Shown: positions 39,001-48,700, counted from the first letter of the stretch. The stretch: DNA of 64,000 nucleotides from Hymenolepis diminuta (GCA_900708905.1 CAADRB010000029.1:409924-473923); one strand, 5' to 3'. Notes: generated by a model not told the origin, from the letters alone. Numbers and translations: made by a program.

Positions 39001-39909
39001 CCTGAGGTGTCCCGTCCACTTTATTACCCTTAATGTTATATGAGATATAAAAATATATTATACTTGATATATTATTAAAAAATCGGATCATTATTTGAAT
39101 AGGAGTATATAGCTTTTAATATGGTTTCTACCGTTGGAGAAGAAAAGTATATTAGCTAATTTTGGTGTCGAATCCAGGATTTCAAACGGTTTAGTGGCAA
39201 TTAGGAGCTCTTTGTCTTTATAAGCTGCCTTTCTTAAGATTTTTGAGAGCGTTCAGTTAGTGTTTGTCTATCAAGGCAAATAAGTGAAATTATAATTTTT
39301 CTTTATCTTAATCTCGTTTTGTTTAAATTCGTCTGGTTATAGAAACCTAAATTGAATTGACCAAGTTTACAAGACTGAATAGTAGTACCTCTCATACCAC
39401 ACCCGAATTTCCATGACTATTTGAACAATTTTCCCATTTTGATGTGATCATACATTCTGGTTATATTCATTTCATTATTTCGTATTTTATAATAAAAATC
39501 AGTCGGCCATGGTACAGGCCGTCCTCTTTCTAAATGGTTTGTCTCTTCTAAAACAATTGGCGTTTTCTTATAGTTTGTTTTAACATTCAGCACCCAATGC
39601 TCAGTATGTGTTTGCAGACTAAAAATAACAGCGAATACAAGCAAGGATTCAAAGGCCTATTAACAGATTACATTACTAGTATTTAAAAAGGCACGGGAAA
39701 ACTAATGAAGCAAGAAACTTACGACAGTTGGTGTTTCCCAGGCAAGAAAAACCCCCATTATCGAAGGATGAAGGCGGGGTTTTCAAGAATCGATTGAAAT
39801 ATGTATCCTGAGTATTTAGCGAATCTGGAAACTTAAGAAGAATGGCAGTGATAAGAGCTAAGATTAATAAACATCCCACAAGAGACGCTGAGAAGTAACT
39901 GAATTTCAT
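1..39909 (-). CDS. Large split gene for an unrecognised modular secretory or membrane protein (partial, runs off left edge)
   Basis: I do not recognise this gene. It was rebuilt exon by exon from splice sites and reading phase. Core exons are: 39909-39723, 33514-33433, 33279-33187, 32829-32757, 32230-32112, 31824-31739, 31563-31522, 31329-31202, 27664-27489, 25268-25094, 23592-23373, 19329-19207, 17806-17367, 14989-14773, 12783-12651, 7244-7105, 3156-3056, 2202-2164, 817-773, 298-209 and 46-1. Phases agree along this chain, giving roughly 900 residues so far. The N-terminus carries a hydrophobic segment suited to a signal peptide or type II anchor. The body mixes beta-rich segments ending in short amphipathic helices, possibly SEA-like, with a Cys-rich segment in the middle and Cys-containing short exons near the left edge. 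The least certain joins are exon 2 to 3, exon 5 to 6 and everything left of 3 kb. Missing or extra exons are likely. Confidence 0.6.
79..310 (+). repeat. Diverged duplicated segment, copy A
   Basis: Shared with about 9017-9250 in the same orientation. Shared blocks in order are TCTTCCCAyTATTA, TAATATGAATTACG, AACAAyGAGA, TTGTGyTTTTCCTTCT and a following ATATCrGC. Confidence 0.6.
209..298 (-). CDS. Candidate exon 20 inside a duplicated segment
   Basis: After the acceptor TATTTTAAG a phase-0 frame reads GEIFGQMLICQLEEGKAQ and ends at GGT followed by GTACTG. It overlaps the segment that has a diverged copy at about 9.02-9.25 kb, so it may be part of a repeat rather than an exon. Confidence 0.25.
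773..817 (-). CDS. Candidate micro-exon 19 (45 nt), sushi-like CGDPAPIPE
   Basis: The exon reads AINGKACGDPAPIPE between an AAAATTAG acceptor and a GAG-GTACTA donor, phase 0-0. C-G-D-P-x-P-I-P resembles the opening of a sushi (CCP) repeat, but one short motif is weak evidence. Confidence 0.35.
2164..2202 (-). CDS. Candidate micro-exon 18 (39 nt)
   Basis: Acceptor GGTGCAATTCAG and donor CAG followed by GTGACA bound FTRAPVMSCPYSQ in phase 0 on both sides. The small size makes it uncertain. Confidence 0.35.
3056..3156 (-). CDS. Candidate exon 17
   Basis: The acceptor ATGCTTTTAG and the near-consensus donor AGT followed by GTAAGA bound 33 codons beginning VENAMPCGLSHTLLNRQP, with two cysteines. 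It joins exon 16 in phase 1 and leaves in phase 0. Confidence 0.55.
6551..6568. repeat. (TA)9 microsatellite
   Basis: Uninterrupted TA dinucleotide run. Confidence 0.95.
7105..7244 (-). CDS. Candidate exon 16
   Basis: The acceptor TTCTGCGATTCCAG opens 46 codons, ending FFRIWLTLN with the consensus donor G followed by GTACGT. It includes HDFKFSVIRLEQSN, a beta-strand-like stretch similar in style to those in exons 9 and 13. Another in-phase AG inside the exon could shorten it by about 48 nt. Confidence 0.55.
9017..9250 (+). repeat. Diverged duplicated segment, copy B
   Basis: Collinear with about 79-310. On the minus strand it keeps an acceptor-like TTTACTTTCAG and a short open frame, but small indels shift the frame relative to copy A. 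Confidence 0.6.
10486..10656. repeat. Inverted repeat arms about 150 bp apart
   Basis: CAACCCCTAGC at 10486-10496 is exactly inverted at 10646-10656. Partly matching TTACCAACTAATTAATTT and TTGGTAATTAAATTGG lie near the arms. It may be a small MITE-like or foldback element, though no target duplication was identified. Confidence 0.4.
12024..12036. repeat. GC-only palindrome GGGGGGTCCCCCC
   Basis: Six G, one T and six C in an otherwise AT-rich region, followed by a C-rich stretch to about 12.1 kb. Confidence 0.7.
12651..12783 (-). CDS. Candidate exon 15, charged helix
   Basis: Acceptor AATGCGCACAG and donor GTGATG bound 43 codons beginning SRNKIEKELDGFKHELNN. The Lys/Glu/Leu spacing suggests a long helix. 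Phases (1 in, 2 out) match exons 14 and 16 exactly. Confidence 0.5.
14773..14989 (-). CDS. Exon 14
   Basis: The acceptor TTTCCAATTTCAG opens 72 codons in phase 0. They begin NIKPFQFNTENWHKHGC and continue through IPVTVRIIPPKRQ to VQLRLSAK. One cysteine and one N-glycosylation sequon (NAT) are visible. The donor is AAAG followed by GTAAAT, phase 1. Confidence 0.75.
17367..17806 (-). CDS. Exon 13, largest exon, possible SEA-like module
   Basis: The acceptor TTTCCTTTCCACTTAG has a long pyrimidine tract and opens 146 codons. The segment from KIRIDFGIDF through YKLQILLQILPEQIHNFL and VEVAILIKN to YFLVDLQ has the strand-helix-strand-strand layout of SEA-like domains (inference). The donor CAG followed by GTTAGT leaves phase 0. 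The open frame extends upstream to about 17837, where a weaker acceptor would join an alternative exon 11 end. Confidence 0.8.
19207..19329 (-). CDS. Exon 12, Cys-rich segment
   Basis: One of the best acceptors in the window (TCTCCCTTTACAG) opens 40 codons in phase 1. They include SSCCQISCYASPHC, REC and KLCF. It leaves at a GTATGC donor in phase 1. With exon 11 it forms a compact Cys-rich module, probably disulfide-bonded. A phase-0 reading of the same stretch is also open but does not fit the strong neighbouring splice sites. Confidence 0.65.
19655..19685. repeat. Near-perfect hairpin, 14-bp stem
   Basis: ACTCTAACTG and CAGTTAGAGT pair across a 3-nt loop. CAT and ATG extend the stem beyond one mismatch. 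It lies in an intron of the minus-strand gene. Confidence 0.6.
22892..23008 (-). CDS. Candidate cassette exon between exons 11 and 12 (117 nt)
   Basis: The good acceptor TTAATTAATGCAG opens 38 codons beginning GQPPWKHIFLKQPRYQEEN. The exon ends at a GTTAGA donor, phase 1-1. The frame is also open upstream of the acceptor for another 32 codons (including CGPKPIDDL). It could be an optional symmetric exon. Confidence 0.3.
23373..23592 (-). CDS. Exon 11, start of a Cys-rich segment
   Basis: The acceptor TTATTATAG opens 73 codons. The C-terminal part carries closely spaced cysteines (KCDKARRVCQLCMMRSCG). Two donors compete: T followed by GTGAGT (end 23373, phase 1) and ACG followed by GTAAAT (end 23356, phase 0). 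The first is the stronger match and joins the next Cys-rich exon in phase. Confidence 0.7.
25094..25268 (-). CDS. Exon 10
   Basis: The acceptor TTTCTTTTTAG and donor AAT followed by GTGAGA bound 58 codons beginning HPLPKRYYLTMKPYPDRQ. It follows exon 9 in phase 2 and ends in phase 0. If exon 9 is the first half of an SEA-like fold, this would be the second half (strand, helix, strand). Confidence 0.75.
26086..26118. repeat. Perfect 14-bp hairpin with 5-nt loop
   Basis: CTTAGTTAGTTTTG, loop AATGA, CAAAACTAACTAAG. It sits at the edge of a pyrimidine-rich island, in an intron. Confidence 0.65.
26893..26997 (-). CDS. Candidate cassette exon between exons 9 and 10 (105 nt)
   Basis: The acceptor GGCAACTTAG opens a frame beginning LDSRSKFALLSTEQMPFSM and running to KYILSKKGI. 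A weak donor (GTTTCC) gives a phase 2-2 exon of 105 nt that could be included or skipped without shifting the frame. The sequence looks coding, but the donor is poor. Confidence 0.3.
27489..27664 (-). CDS. Exon 9, possible SEA-like first half
   Basis: A clean acceptor (TTTTATTTTAG) and donor (CAG then GTAATT) bound 58 codons. They include WNMRFSVRLSENIEAPTYED and SPVYDLKTALQKEILTFC. The pattern of a beta strand, then a Ser-rich linker, then S-P-x-Y followed by an amphipathic helix resembles the start of an SEA module. That assignment is inference. The exon ends in phase 2. Confidence 0.75.
28672..28908 (-). CDS. Candidate internal exon between exons 8 and 9; 3' end unresolved
   Basis: After the acceptor CCGTATCTGCTAG a phase-0 frame stays open for 78 codons. 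It reads DDMFYNCLSPVTNYIEERTT, then through a LIKNKSIKAVNIHGWESL stretch. Composition is protein-like, and the N-terminal part would suit an amphipathic helix as in SEA-type folds. I found no good donor that restores phase 0 for exon 9, so it may be an alternative exon, a decayed exon or chance. The coordinates span the open frame including its stop codon, not a defined exon. Confidence 0.3.
   Translation of the reverse strand, partial: DDMFYNCLSPVTNYIEERTTNLLSTVFHRPGTLIKNKSIKAVNIHGWESLRFQKKSPDFDPPCQINPLLSSIIVLIST
31202..31329 (-). CDS. Exon 8, ending at a GC donor
   Basis: The acceptor TTTCTTTTAG opens 42 codons reading KPWGQLLPLVDIDADVFDGL and ending SFTL. No GT donor keeps phase with exon 9. 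The sequence TTTG followed by GCAAGT does, so this appears to be a GC-AG intron. An N-glycosylation sequon (NFT) is present. Confidence 0.65.
31522..31563 (-). CDS. Candidate micro-exon 7 (42 nt)
   Basis: This 42-nt symmetric exon encodes NQRRLFIRVFADS between phase-1 boundaries, with a strong GTGAGT donor. Upstream lie a CTAAC branch-site-like run and an AG. It joins both neighbours in phase. Confidence 0.5.
31739..31824 (-). CDS. Candidate exon 6
   Basis: This exon gives 28 codons beginning SPEELAKKVGRAKWTTNG and ending NFSRC. It leaves by a consensus GTAAGT donor in phase 1. The acceptor (AGTAAAG) lacks a pyrimidine tract, so the 5' boundary may shift by a few codons. Confidence 0.5.
32112..32230 (-). 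CDS. Candidate exon 5
   Basis: The good acceptor TTTGGATCTTCAG opens a phase-0 frame of 39 codons (SEVRPLKVAGILSPHSP, then two cysteines). The chosen donor GTGTTA gives phase 2 to match exon 6. GTCAAT within the exon would give the same phase, so the 3' end is uncertain. Confidence 0.35.
32757..32829 (-). CDS. Candidate exon 4
   Basis: The acceptor GTTTATATAG opens 24 codons reading FKFKRDYVTLAATSLKEYVK and on. The exon ends AAG followed by GTAAAA, phase 0. The C-terminal half looks like an amphipathic helix. Confidence 0.5.
33187..33279 (-). CDS. Candidate exon 3
   Basis: A clear acceptor (ATGCTTTTAG) opens 30 codons that include ITKWNNICISQDLEIPVGD. The exon ends at a GTGATT donor in phase 2, matching the single-base start of exon 4. 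Two cysteines are present. Confidence 0.4.
33433..33514 (-). CDS. Candidate exon 2
   Basis: The acceptor GGTCCTTTAG is followed by a phase-1 frame reading LVVLKKGTFGFNDSV and on to NTEEL. It joins exon 1 in phase. The donor is ambiguous: GTCAAT after 33433 keeps phase with the next exon, while the better-looking GTATAC after 33420 would end in phase 0 and has no matching partner nearby. Coding character is good but the 3' boundary is uncertain. Confidence 0.4.
35895..36075 (+). repeat. Left LTR (5' end decayed)
   Basis: This aligns collinearly with about 37,590-37,735. The expected TGTTAG start is not recognisable, so the 5' boundary is approximate. Confidence 0.55.
37509..37735 (+). repeat. 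Right LTR
   Basis: It starts TGTTAGGGAGG immediately after the polypurine tract at 37498-37508. The right boundary is approximate, set where similarity to the left LTR ends. Confidence 0.6.
39723..39909 (-). CDS. Exon 1: start codon and signal peptide or signal anchor
   Basis: The first in-frame ATG is at 39909; a TGA precedes it by eleven codons in this frame. The product starts MKFSYFSASLVGCLLIL and continues hydrophobic to about residue 25, so it is a signal peptide or a type II membrane anchor. The exon encodes 62 residues, ends in GNTNC, and leaves by a consensus donor (C then GTAAGT) in phase 1. A short out-of-frame upstream ATG lies between the putative acceptor at 39971 and this start. 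Confidence 0.6.
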
Positions 39910-39970
39910 AGCTTCTGGCCATTTATGATGAAACCACTCTCTTATGATCACTTTTCATGGGATGAAGGAT

Positions 39971-39985
39971 CTGAAATAAAAGAAT
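39971..39985 (-). promoter_or_regulatory. Strong 3' splice-site-like tract upstream of exon 1
   Basis: On the minus strand the tract TTCTTTTATTTCAG ends at 39971. All three frames downstream of it hit stops before the signal-peptide frame opens, so it cannot join coding sequence. It therefore marks either a 5'-UTR intron or a spliced-leader acceptor. Confidence 0.45.
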
Positions 39986-42858
39986 TCCGATTAAATGTTT
40001 AAACAAATCGGTCTAATTTTTCTTTAATTAAAGTTCAGGTAATTATTCAAATTTGATTCATTTTATAGCACTGTTTATCTTAAATTGTACATTTAATTGT
40101 ATATAAAATTTTGATTAATCTAATAGTATGCATTTAGGACTTTTCTAAAACTGCCAAAATTTTTCCTCTTCTTCGTTGGAATTCTTACAGTAATCTGAGA
40201 TTTTTAAAATGCTTACATGTAATGATATTAAATTTTTACTGGAACACGACTATTAAAGCATTTATTTATAATCACTAAGGTAAAAGACAATTTCCGATTT
40301 TAGGCAACAAAACTAATATAATTTCAAAAATGCAAATTTTTAACTGTATACCCAATGTTTGAAATATATAGAAGAGACAGTTTATCTATCATAGCCATGT
40401 TTTGAAAATTACCAGAAAGTTTCGCTATGAACATTAGTAGTCTATTATTATACGGTATGCTTAGACCCCAGAGGGAGAAGAAAAAGACAGAAACTGAATT
40501 AGATAAGGCTAGTTAAATAGCCATGAAGTTATTGCCTTAATTTAGAATCTATGCACCCTTTGAACTTGGGTTGCGATCGGCTGAAGAAGATAACTCTCAG
40601 ACTCCATATCGGATGTGGGGAATTTGAAGTGTCAGGCAACGAACCAGTCGATGAACAGTCTCGGTTGATCTCATCAGGCAGTTATCTGTCACGGTTATGG
40701 CATGAAAGTGACATGTTAATGATGCTACACTAATTTTGCACTGCCGGCGCACGGCAAAGCATTGTTTTGCGTTCCTATTAGGTTCATTTTTACTGAAATC
40801 GAGCTTTAAAACTGTTACATTAATTTTTTAGTAGCCTTTACTATTAGAAATCGCAATGATAAGGAATAAAGATAGTAGGCACAGCTAACAATGTACTACC
40901 AGTGATCATCAGCCAACAACGGCCATTCGTAATGATGAAGAAACGTGAATTAGATTTTTAAATTCAAATTTTAAAAAAATTTTTTAATGTTTAAATATTT
41001 CAATAATAACATGAAACTGCTTTAGCAGTACGAGTGATTCTTATGTCTTATTAGACCTTACTATAGTCAAAAGCTTGGAAGAAGGTAAAAAGGAAAATTG
41101 AAACTTTAGAAGGGAAATGTTTGCTTCCACCCTTTCTTAAATAGATTTACGATTTGGATAGCTTGAAATTAAATCAAATAAACGCTTTCCACTAAACTTG
41201 AATTCGAGGATAAATTTAAAGGGAGTCTATTCCAGAACATATTCATTTGCATACAATATGAGAGATCGGTTTAGCGAAAATTTAAACAAACCCTCGAAGT
41301 TAAACGAACTAAAAATGCAGGTTGCCAAATTATTTCCACTATTTTAGTCTAAAGTAGGCAACTGCCGTATCTCAAGACTGTGTATGCTAATACAGGGCAA
41401 CGATCAAACAGTTTTTTTGCCCATTATATAATTTAATTTTTTCTATAAATTGTTGGATTTGAATCAAGGCGGTAAATGTATCAGGCGGATGCCAAACTCT
41501 AGTTGATTTGAAACTTGTGGCCGATGATGGTTAAAGGCAACGCAGAAAGTAAGGTAACAATTTTCAATGAATTCAGTTAAGTATGCTTACTTTTGTATTA
41601 AAATTAGCTTCAAATAATGTAATAGCATTACTCATTAAATAAAGTTAATATAGGTAGAATCTGATTAAAGATAGGTATCAAATACGAAATTTTTTGAAAT
41701 AGCTCTGTTTTTAATATTGTTAATAATTTATTTTTTGATATAAAATAAACTAAATGGAGAGAATATACAGGAAGTTTTTACAAAAGAATGTTTTCTCCAA
41801 GATTCAGCAGAGCTGAAGCTGTTTTGGGCTCCTAACGATCAGTCACCCTAACATAGAAACGAAAGAGAATTCAAGAGAAAACGCATAAAAAATCGAGGTT
41901 TAGACAAATCAGATAAGCTGCTAAGGAAATTCACTGGTTGCCTGACTGAAAAGGAAAGTTATTTCTTCTTCTGTGGGTTGTGAAGTCCAATCTCAGAGAT
42001 TGGGTAGTGAAACGTTTTGACAAATATACCAAAGAGTGCCTTATCAAGATTTTTTCCTTAATCGTCTTATGTTTAGATTAGTAACGGACATACATTAAAG
42101 AGTAAATTAAATTGAAGAGTAAATATACTAAAATAATGCCAAATCCTAACATATGTCCTTTAATTTGAGCCGAGCAATGAATGAAAGATTCCGAATTCCG
42201 AAATCACTTTTATCAATGTTCAACACTTTTCGGCTTTATATTCATGCTTTTCATTCTAGATTAAAGTAGATAAAAATTTTACAATTATATTTGGTCTCTG
42301 TTAGTGAAATTTATAGTTTGATTTCCAGATGCTTCTCAAACTAAGATCCATATTTATCTTTTCATTTCTATTTTATCATTAATTAAGGACACATTGCGCT
42401 GTTTAGCAACTTCTCAAACATAAAAATGTCTGTTTCTTAAAAATATAACTACGGAATTAAAAGATACTACCTATTATATACCAGCTTAATAGACATATAC
42501 AGCCTTCCAAGTGATCTAGATTTGATATAAGGTGAATGAAATTCAAAAGCAAACATTGTTATTTTATTTGAATTAAGGGCACATGTTCTTTCGCCGGAAA
42601 TGAACACCGCAAATGTTTTTGAAAAGAAAAGCGGAAGAATAAAATTGCGAAGCTTTGCAATTTAAATGGATGAAACAGAGAGATAGGGAGTGAAATTCGT
42701 GTTACAATCTGGAGATAAAAGTATGAAAAAGAAGAGAGAATTTTAATTGTCCAGGTACAACGCCTTCCATCTACTCTCCACCCCTCCCATCCATGTAAGA
42801 TAAGCATGACTTAGCGCAGCATCTACTACGCAGTCATGAAAAATATATTCCAAGTTTT

Positions 42859-42883
42859 ACACACACACACACACACGCACACA
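42859..42883. repeat. (AC)n microsatellite with one G interruption
   Basis: AC run of about 25 nt with a single GC unit near its end. Confidence 0.95.
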
Positions 42884-43660
42884 AGATTTTGACCAAATCA
42901 TGCTACTTAAATGCGTAGTTACCACGAGATAAAGTAATGAAAATAACTGTGGAACTTAAAAGAGATATTAAACTCCAATTTTATTTGCCTCTCTCTGCTC
43001 ATCGGGCTACCACAACACAAAAAATTAAACTTCCCCAAAAATTGGAAATATTGAACAACCTTTATTATTTTCATGGTAATTCAACGCGATTAAAAATTGC
43101 AGAAATATTTTTTAAAGAATTTGACATTTAAAAAATTATGTACAAATTTTTAAAAATGTTATAAAATTTAATATATATCCCTAATAAGTATATAAATTTA
43201 TTTGGTATAAATAATTTTATTATTTTACAGCTACACTTTTAAAAAGTCAAAAAATAAATTTGATTAATTTATAAAGCTATTATAAAATTTGATAAATATT
43301 TTCAATAACTACAAAACGTTTATTTATTTTTCAAATTATACGGATTGATTGTAGTGATATCGGATAAGAAGAGATTTGCTAAAAATATTGAGCGGTGTAG
43401 TCTTTTTCATTCCTCCAAATCGGTTTCGCGGAGATAAATGTTAAGCACTGTGAAAGTGAGAGAGATATGGTTAAGCATGCATGAAATATTTTAACAAAGT
43501 ACTCTGTGCCTTTCCATGTAAACCTCTTAATTATTCATTGAAACACACATTAAATCTATTATTTCCCTCCCCCCTTCCAAGTACACACTCTTTATAGTCT
43601 GGATTTTCTAAGCCAAAATGTTGTTAAAATGCTGGAATCAATGGAACGCCAGGTAAGGCG

Positions 43661-43678
43661 GGAGGGAGAGAGAGAGAC
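43661..43678. repeat. GGGAG/(GA)n purine run
   Basis: Short pure purine stretch in intergenic sequence. Confidence 0.8.
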
Positions 43679-45760
43679 GCGAAAGCCTTAAGAGTAAATG
43701 TTGTTAATCACCATTTTTAATGGAGAACAGAGCATGGGTCGACTTAATGCCTCTTTTCCTTTAATAACCACTAAACAAGGCTAAGTATAAATTTCACTTT
43801 GCATTTCCTACACCTCTCTCACAATCACTAATATATTATAGCGATTATTTCACTTCCCCACTTATAAGGTAAAAATGAAACGATATGTTAACATCCGTTT
43901 AAAAGAGGTATGTCTTTCATTATTATAATATGAAGCTTTTTTCGCTAATGAAAGATAAAAATTTATCTTTACATTAAATTGGCCTTAGCCTTCTGGGCTC
44001 TTGAGATCATCCTAACTTGAACTTTATGTTCCATATCTATTTATTTTACAGACACAGCTTTGTATTTAAATGTGCGTTCATAATCAGACAGATTCCAAAT
44101 TCATTTGCCAGAAACAGAATATATGAATCTTAAAATTATGCTAATTTAAGCCATCAGTTGTTGATGCTGATGTCTTACTCATATTTACCGAGCGATAAAT
44201 TTGTAAAAGCCGGTGATACGTTCAGACTTTGTTTATTTCCCAAATTATAAACTGAAAATATCATCTTAATACATAAACAAACAGGGATATTTGATACTTT
44301 AGAGTACAGTTTCACTTAAGTTCAATGTTGACTGATCACCGCTGATAATAGTTTCTGTGGTGATTTAATTAGAAACCACCTTAATTGAATTCTGGTGAGC
44401 TCCAATAAATTTAAATACTTTTTAGTCTCATCTATCTGCTCATAGTAGTAAAGAGTTTAACATTAATCGAAGTACCCTCACATTAACCATTTAATTAAAT
44501 CCACTAACCAATAGCTCTGAATGTTGCGAACAAGAACTTACTCTTGAAATCATGACTTCATTATGTACTCATAGTCGCCCCCATCTGATCTCTTACAGGA
44601 CTGTTTAAATTTTTTTAATGATTAGATGCTAACCCAAGATAAAAACTAACATTAGTTCATTTAGGATTGTCATGGGTAATAAGAATTTTTTTCATTTATC
44701 AAGCGCCTCCTCATTGCTATCTATTCTATATTTCATTTCCTTAGATCACATCTTAACGAAAATAAGATTTACAGTTCAAAACTTTGTTTTTTTTGTTTTT
44801 ACGATACATTTCCGGTCTAAATTAGCGCCTTTATCTCTTAGCTAAACTTGTCGCCTTAGTCATGTAAACTTCTTGTTCGAGGATAGTTCTCTAGCAGAAT
44901 ATCTAATTAATCTGATTAAATCTGTCTAAATGGGCGCGAACAAGACAAACTGGCGTTTTTTTCAACAAAGTACTGTTTAATTAAATTTAACAACTTTACG
45001 CTCGTAGCTTGTACCAAATACAATCAATCCCAAATTAATTCGTTTAGTTCATTTGGCCACGACGGACTAATACGAGACCATTTACTTTAAACCACAATGA
45101 TAAATCTGGGGTAATTTATCGGAAAATTAATCGTAAAATGTGGTGATTAATAGTTGAATGTCGGTAACTTAGATCAAGATGTTGTATTAATGTGTAGTTT
45201 TGGATAATTTTACCCAAGTTAATCAGAAGCATCAAAGAAGATGTGATCTAAATGAAGATGTCACATAAAAATTGGGACAATAATCCACTCCTACTCCCCA
45301 TTTTCCTATTTTGATAGATCTTATAAATCTCCTAAAACTGACTGAATAATTGTTTCACAAAATCCCATTTCGTTTATATCAATTTCCAATATCACTTAAA
45401 CAATGCATGTTAATCAGTCGCCATTTCAAACATTCAAAACCTAAATTATTGGAAAATGGCTGCGCATTGTCATGGAAATGGTAATTCTCTTTTCTCTTGA
45501 ATTTTTTAAGGGCACTTTGAGAGATATACTTACAGTCTTTGTTTTGTTCTAATTGCATAAAATTAATTCAAAATTTCTTTCCAACTTTATGTAGGAAAAT
45601 GCGTTATTAATTATCAATGTTAATATGAGAGATTTTGACAGATTAGAACGATTAGTTGACAAAAATGCAAGACTTTCTATCAAAATGTCTGGAATCATGC
45701 ATTCATTACAACATCAATACGACTTAGTTTTTGATTTGCAATCTAGTAAAAATTTATACA

Positions 45761-45774
45761 TCTCTCTCTCTCTC
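45761..45774. repeat. (TC)7 microsatellite
   Basis: Uninterrupted TC run. Confidence 0.9.
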
Positions 45775-48700
45775 ATGGAATTAACGATGTTTACAACGAA
45801 GCAAGAATGACCATCTGACTCAAACCAAAATATATGTTAAAGGTGGTTTTTACATAGAAGCAGTAGAGAAACGGAAACAAATGAACGCATAAATAAGCAG
45901 TATTATCTACCCTTGTAATGTGTAATATAAAAGTAATATTCCATTGTTTTATTCGGCCGAAATGGTTGAATTAAATTAGAGAGAATAGAAAAAAATAATG
46001 CTATGGCTATTGTGAGTACGGCAATTATTATAATAATAAAGTCTGGTTATTCATGCCCAAAATTAAATTTTGTGAAAAGATTTAAAATGCTGTTTAAATA
46101 TAGAGGTTTATATGTTGCGAATTCAACGGATTTTGCGGAAATGCAAGTGATGAGAAAATTATTCAGAGCAAAGGCTGAGTGAATCACTAACCGCACCCTA
46201 CCTACTCGCTAATATTTTGTGGAATATAGGAAAGGTTAGACGCGACCATAAAAATGTGAATTATAATATTACTATGAAGAAGCTGATGAGAACTATTCTC
46301 TCCCTCTGTCTCTATGATTTTCTTTATGATCATAAGCGATGGCATTTCCACATTGGAAATTGGGACTAGGTGATAATTAATCTTGTTCGAATTCATCCGA
46401 AGTAATCGTTCGTTAAATTTATTGATCTTGACTAAATTGGAGAAAAGCGCTGTTTTAACAGAATTCTACAAAAATAGTAAATTTTTATCCCCATTTAAAC
46501 CCGGTTATCATTTAAAAAATGTCATCAATGGAAAAATCGGGGAATTTTTTGAATAAATATTTATTGGACAGAAAAAACTTAAACGAAAATATTAATCATG
46601 AACAGATGTAATAAGTATCGCATTTAAACAAAGTTATAGCTCGAAGTAAATACTTTAGCATGTTGAAAATGGAGATTCTTCACTTCATAGTTCATTGGGA
46701 TCCATACCGACATATGATTCAAAAATTCTCAAATATAAACCACAAGCAAACTTTTATATTTTTTAGTCCATTTGATCAAATTGTAACATCAAAATAGAAA
46801 TGGGAAGTACAGCCTTTAAAACGGCATTGACAATGGGAGAAAGAATAAAATTGGAAACCATGGCTTTCTGTAGCTTTTGTAGCGACTAATATCACTTTTT
46901 TACTTAAAATCCTCATGTCTGCAGATACTTGAGAGCATCTTATCTTGTTGATGCTTAGCTATGATGACGAATGGGTAAAATCTGTATTAGATTTCGGTTT
47001 TGATGAATAGAGATGTACTTTCATCTGTGTTTACTTAATTCCCTATTTCATAAAACCAATTCAAATTAATCTAGCAGTAAAAGAAACCGCACACTTAGTC
47101 CCAATAAACAAACTTTATTTAAACATTACCAGATACTGAAAAAATAAGATTAACATTTAAGATTATTGGAGGCAAGTTAATGTGTCTTTAGCCATAATTT
47201 ATCCCATAAAATCTTAAGTTTGTCATCACCTTTAGTTTCCCAACGCTGTGTGGACGTTAACTAATGTTCGCCCTTGTTTACTGAATTTTCTTTGGTCGAG
47301 GTTATATTATTTTGAAGAAATTTAATTTGCTTGCGCAAAGTCCAAAATTACTAACAGACAATATAAACTCATAAAATGCGTACTATTTATTGCCGGTAGC
47401 TAAACGCAGAGGTTATTTATTTTGTATTAAAAATAAGTATTTTTGGCAATTGGCTACCACTTTTTCTCGCAAATAAACCGCAGAAATCAAAAAATATTTC
47501 TTAATGCAGCACTAACTTGTTACTCGGAGCTTATGGTTTATTTGCAAAACTATAAAAATTAATTTCAGGCGTTTAGAAGGGGAAAGTGTTGTAAACAAAC
47601 ATCATAATTTAGAAAGCCGCGTTCAGTCATTTTAACTTTGAGCTCTTTCATTTAATCTTTTAAACAAAAGATCTTATTAAAATTTGAATTTCGACATGGG
47701 GTGAAAAATTCCGGATACAATATTTACAGAAGGAATTTCAGTTTTAAAACCAAGACTTCTAAATTGCTCCTGTTGGGGTTGGGACCTTTCCGTCCTCCAA
47801 AAACTTCATTCGCTCCTGTTGTGCCAGCCTTCAAGTCAAGTGGGAGAAAATTACATTCATTTGTCTTAATCTTATTCAGTTCAAATTCGTCTTATTGCAG
47901 AAAAAAGCACACTCGAAGTAACCAATTTTGAAAAATTGGAAGGTGGTGCCACACCCATTTTTAAGGTTTTAGCACCTCTTTATTAAAATAATTAAAATTT
48001 CGACTTTTCATAACTTTAAAATTGAGCATTGAATATTTGACCTTTTCTGTGGAAGATATATCTACCTGTCCAATAAAATTGCCAAAAATTTTGTATTTTG
48101 ACTTAAATTCAGAAAGTTTTTCCTTTGCAGAAGTAAATTTTTACCAAAGCAATGAGTGACTGAAAAATGATTACCAATATTAAATTTGGATAATTGAATT
48201 ACTGATAATCTTTTTAAGGGAAAAAACATGTCAATAATGACACAGCATTCCATTTTTGTAAAATTCTAATTTTAGGTGAGCATTCGCCTGAATTTTTTAA
48301 GACTTGATTTTTAAGTGACAGTTCTGGGGGATCTTCGCATCTATCTGAGTACGTACTTCTGTGACGGTTCCTTGCTGTTTTTGCTCTCGAACTACAGTTT
48401 TCAAAACATCATAGTTCCTAGACATCTGAATGTCTTGTGATAATAATAAGGAGTTTATTTTTAATAACCTTCTCGATCTAAAACTAGAAGTAAACCTTCT
48501 ATCGTTTCATATGTATTCAAATCGGTCCAAAAAATACATAATATACCGAAAAAACTGCGCGATTGAAATATCTTCCAATAATGTCTTTCAATGACTAAAA
48601 TAATCTTCACAAAAGTAAATCAAGTTGTGAGAAAAAAGCAAAGTAAACACAGTCTAAATCACCGGATTTTGTGACCCCATCTTTTAAAAAAAATTTAATT

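Noticed and set aside
39417..39644. Minus-strand frame starting after a TTTTTAG acceptor, protein-like (ERGRPVPWPTDFYYKI)
   Set aside because: Its acceptor needs a phase-2 donor, but exon 1 ends in phase 1 and the reading then hits a stop within about ten codons. No intermediate exon fits in the gap.
42559..42807. Minus-strand 82-codon frame rich in Phe and Ser
   Set aside because: Composition reflects a purine-rich plus strand. No signal, domain or splice pattern.
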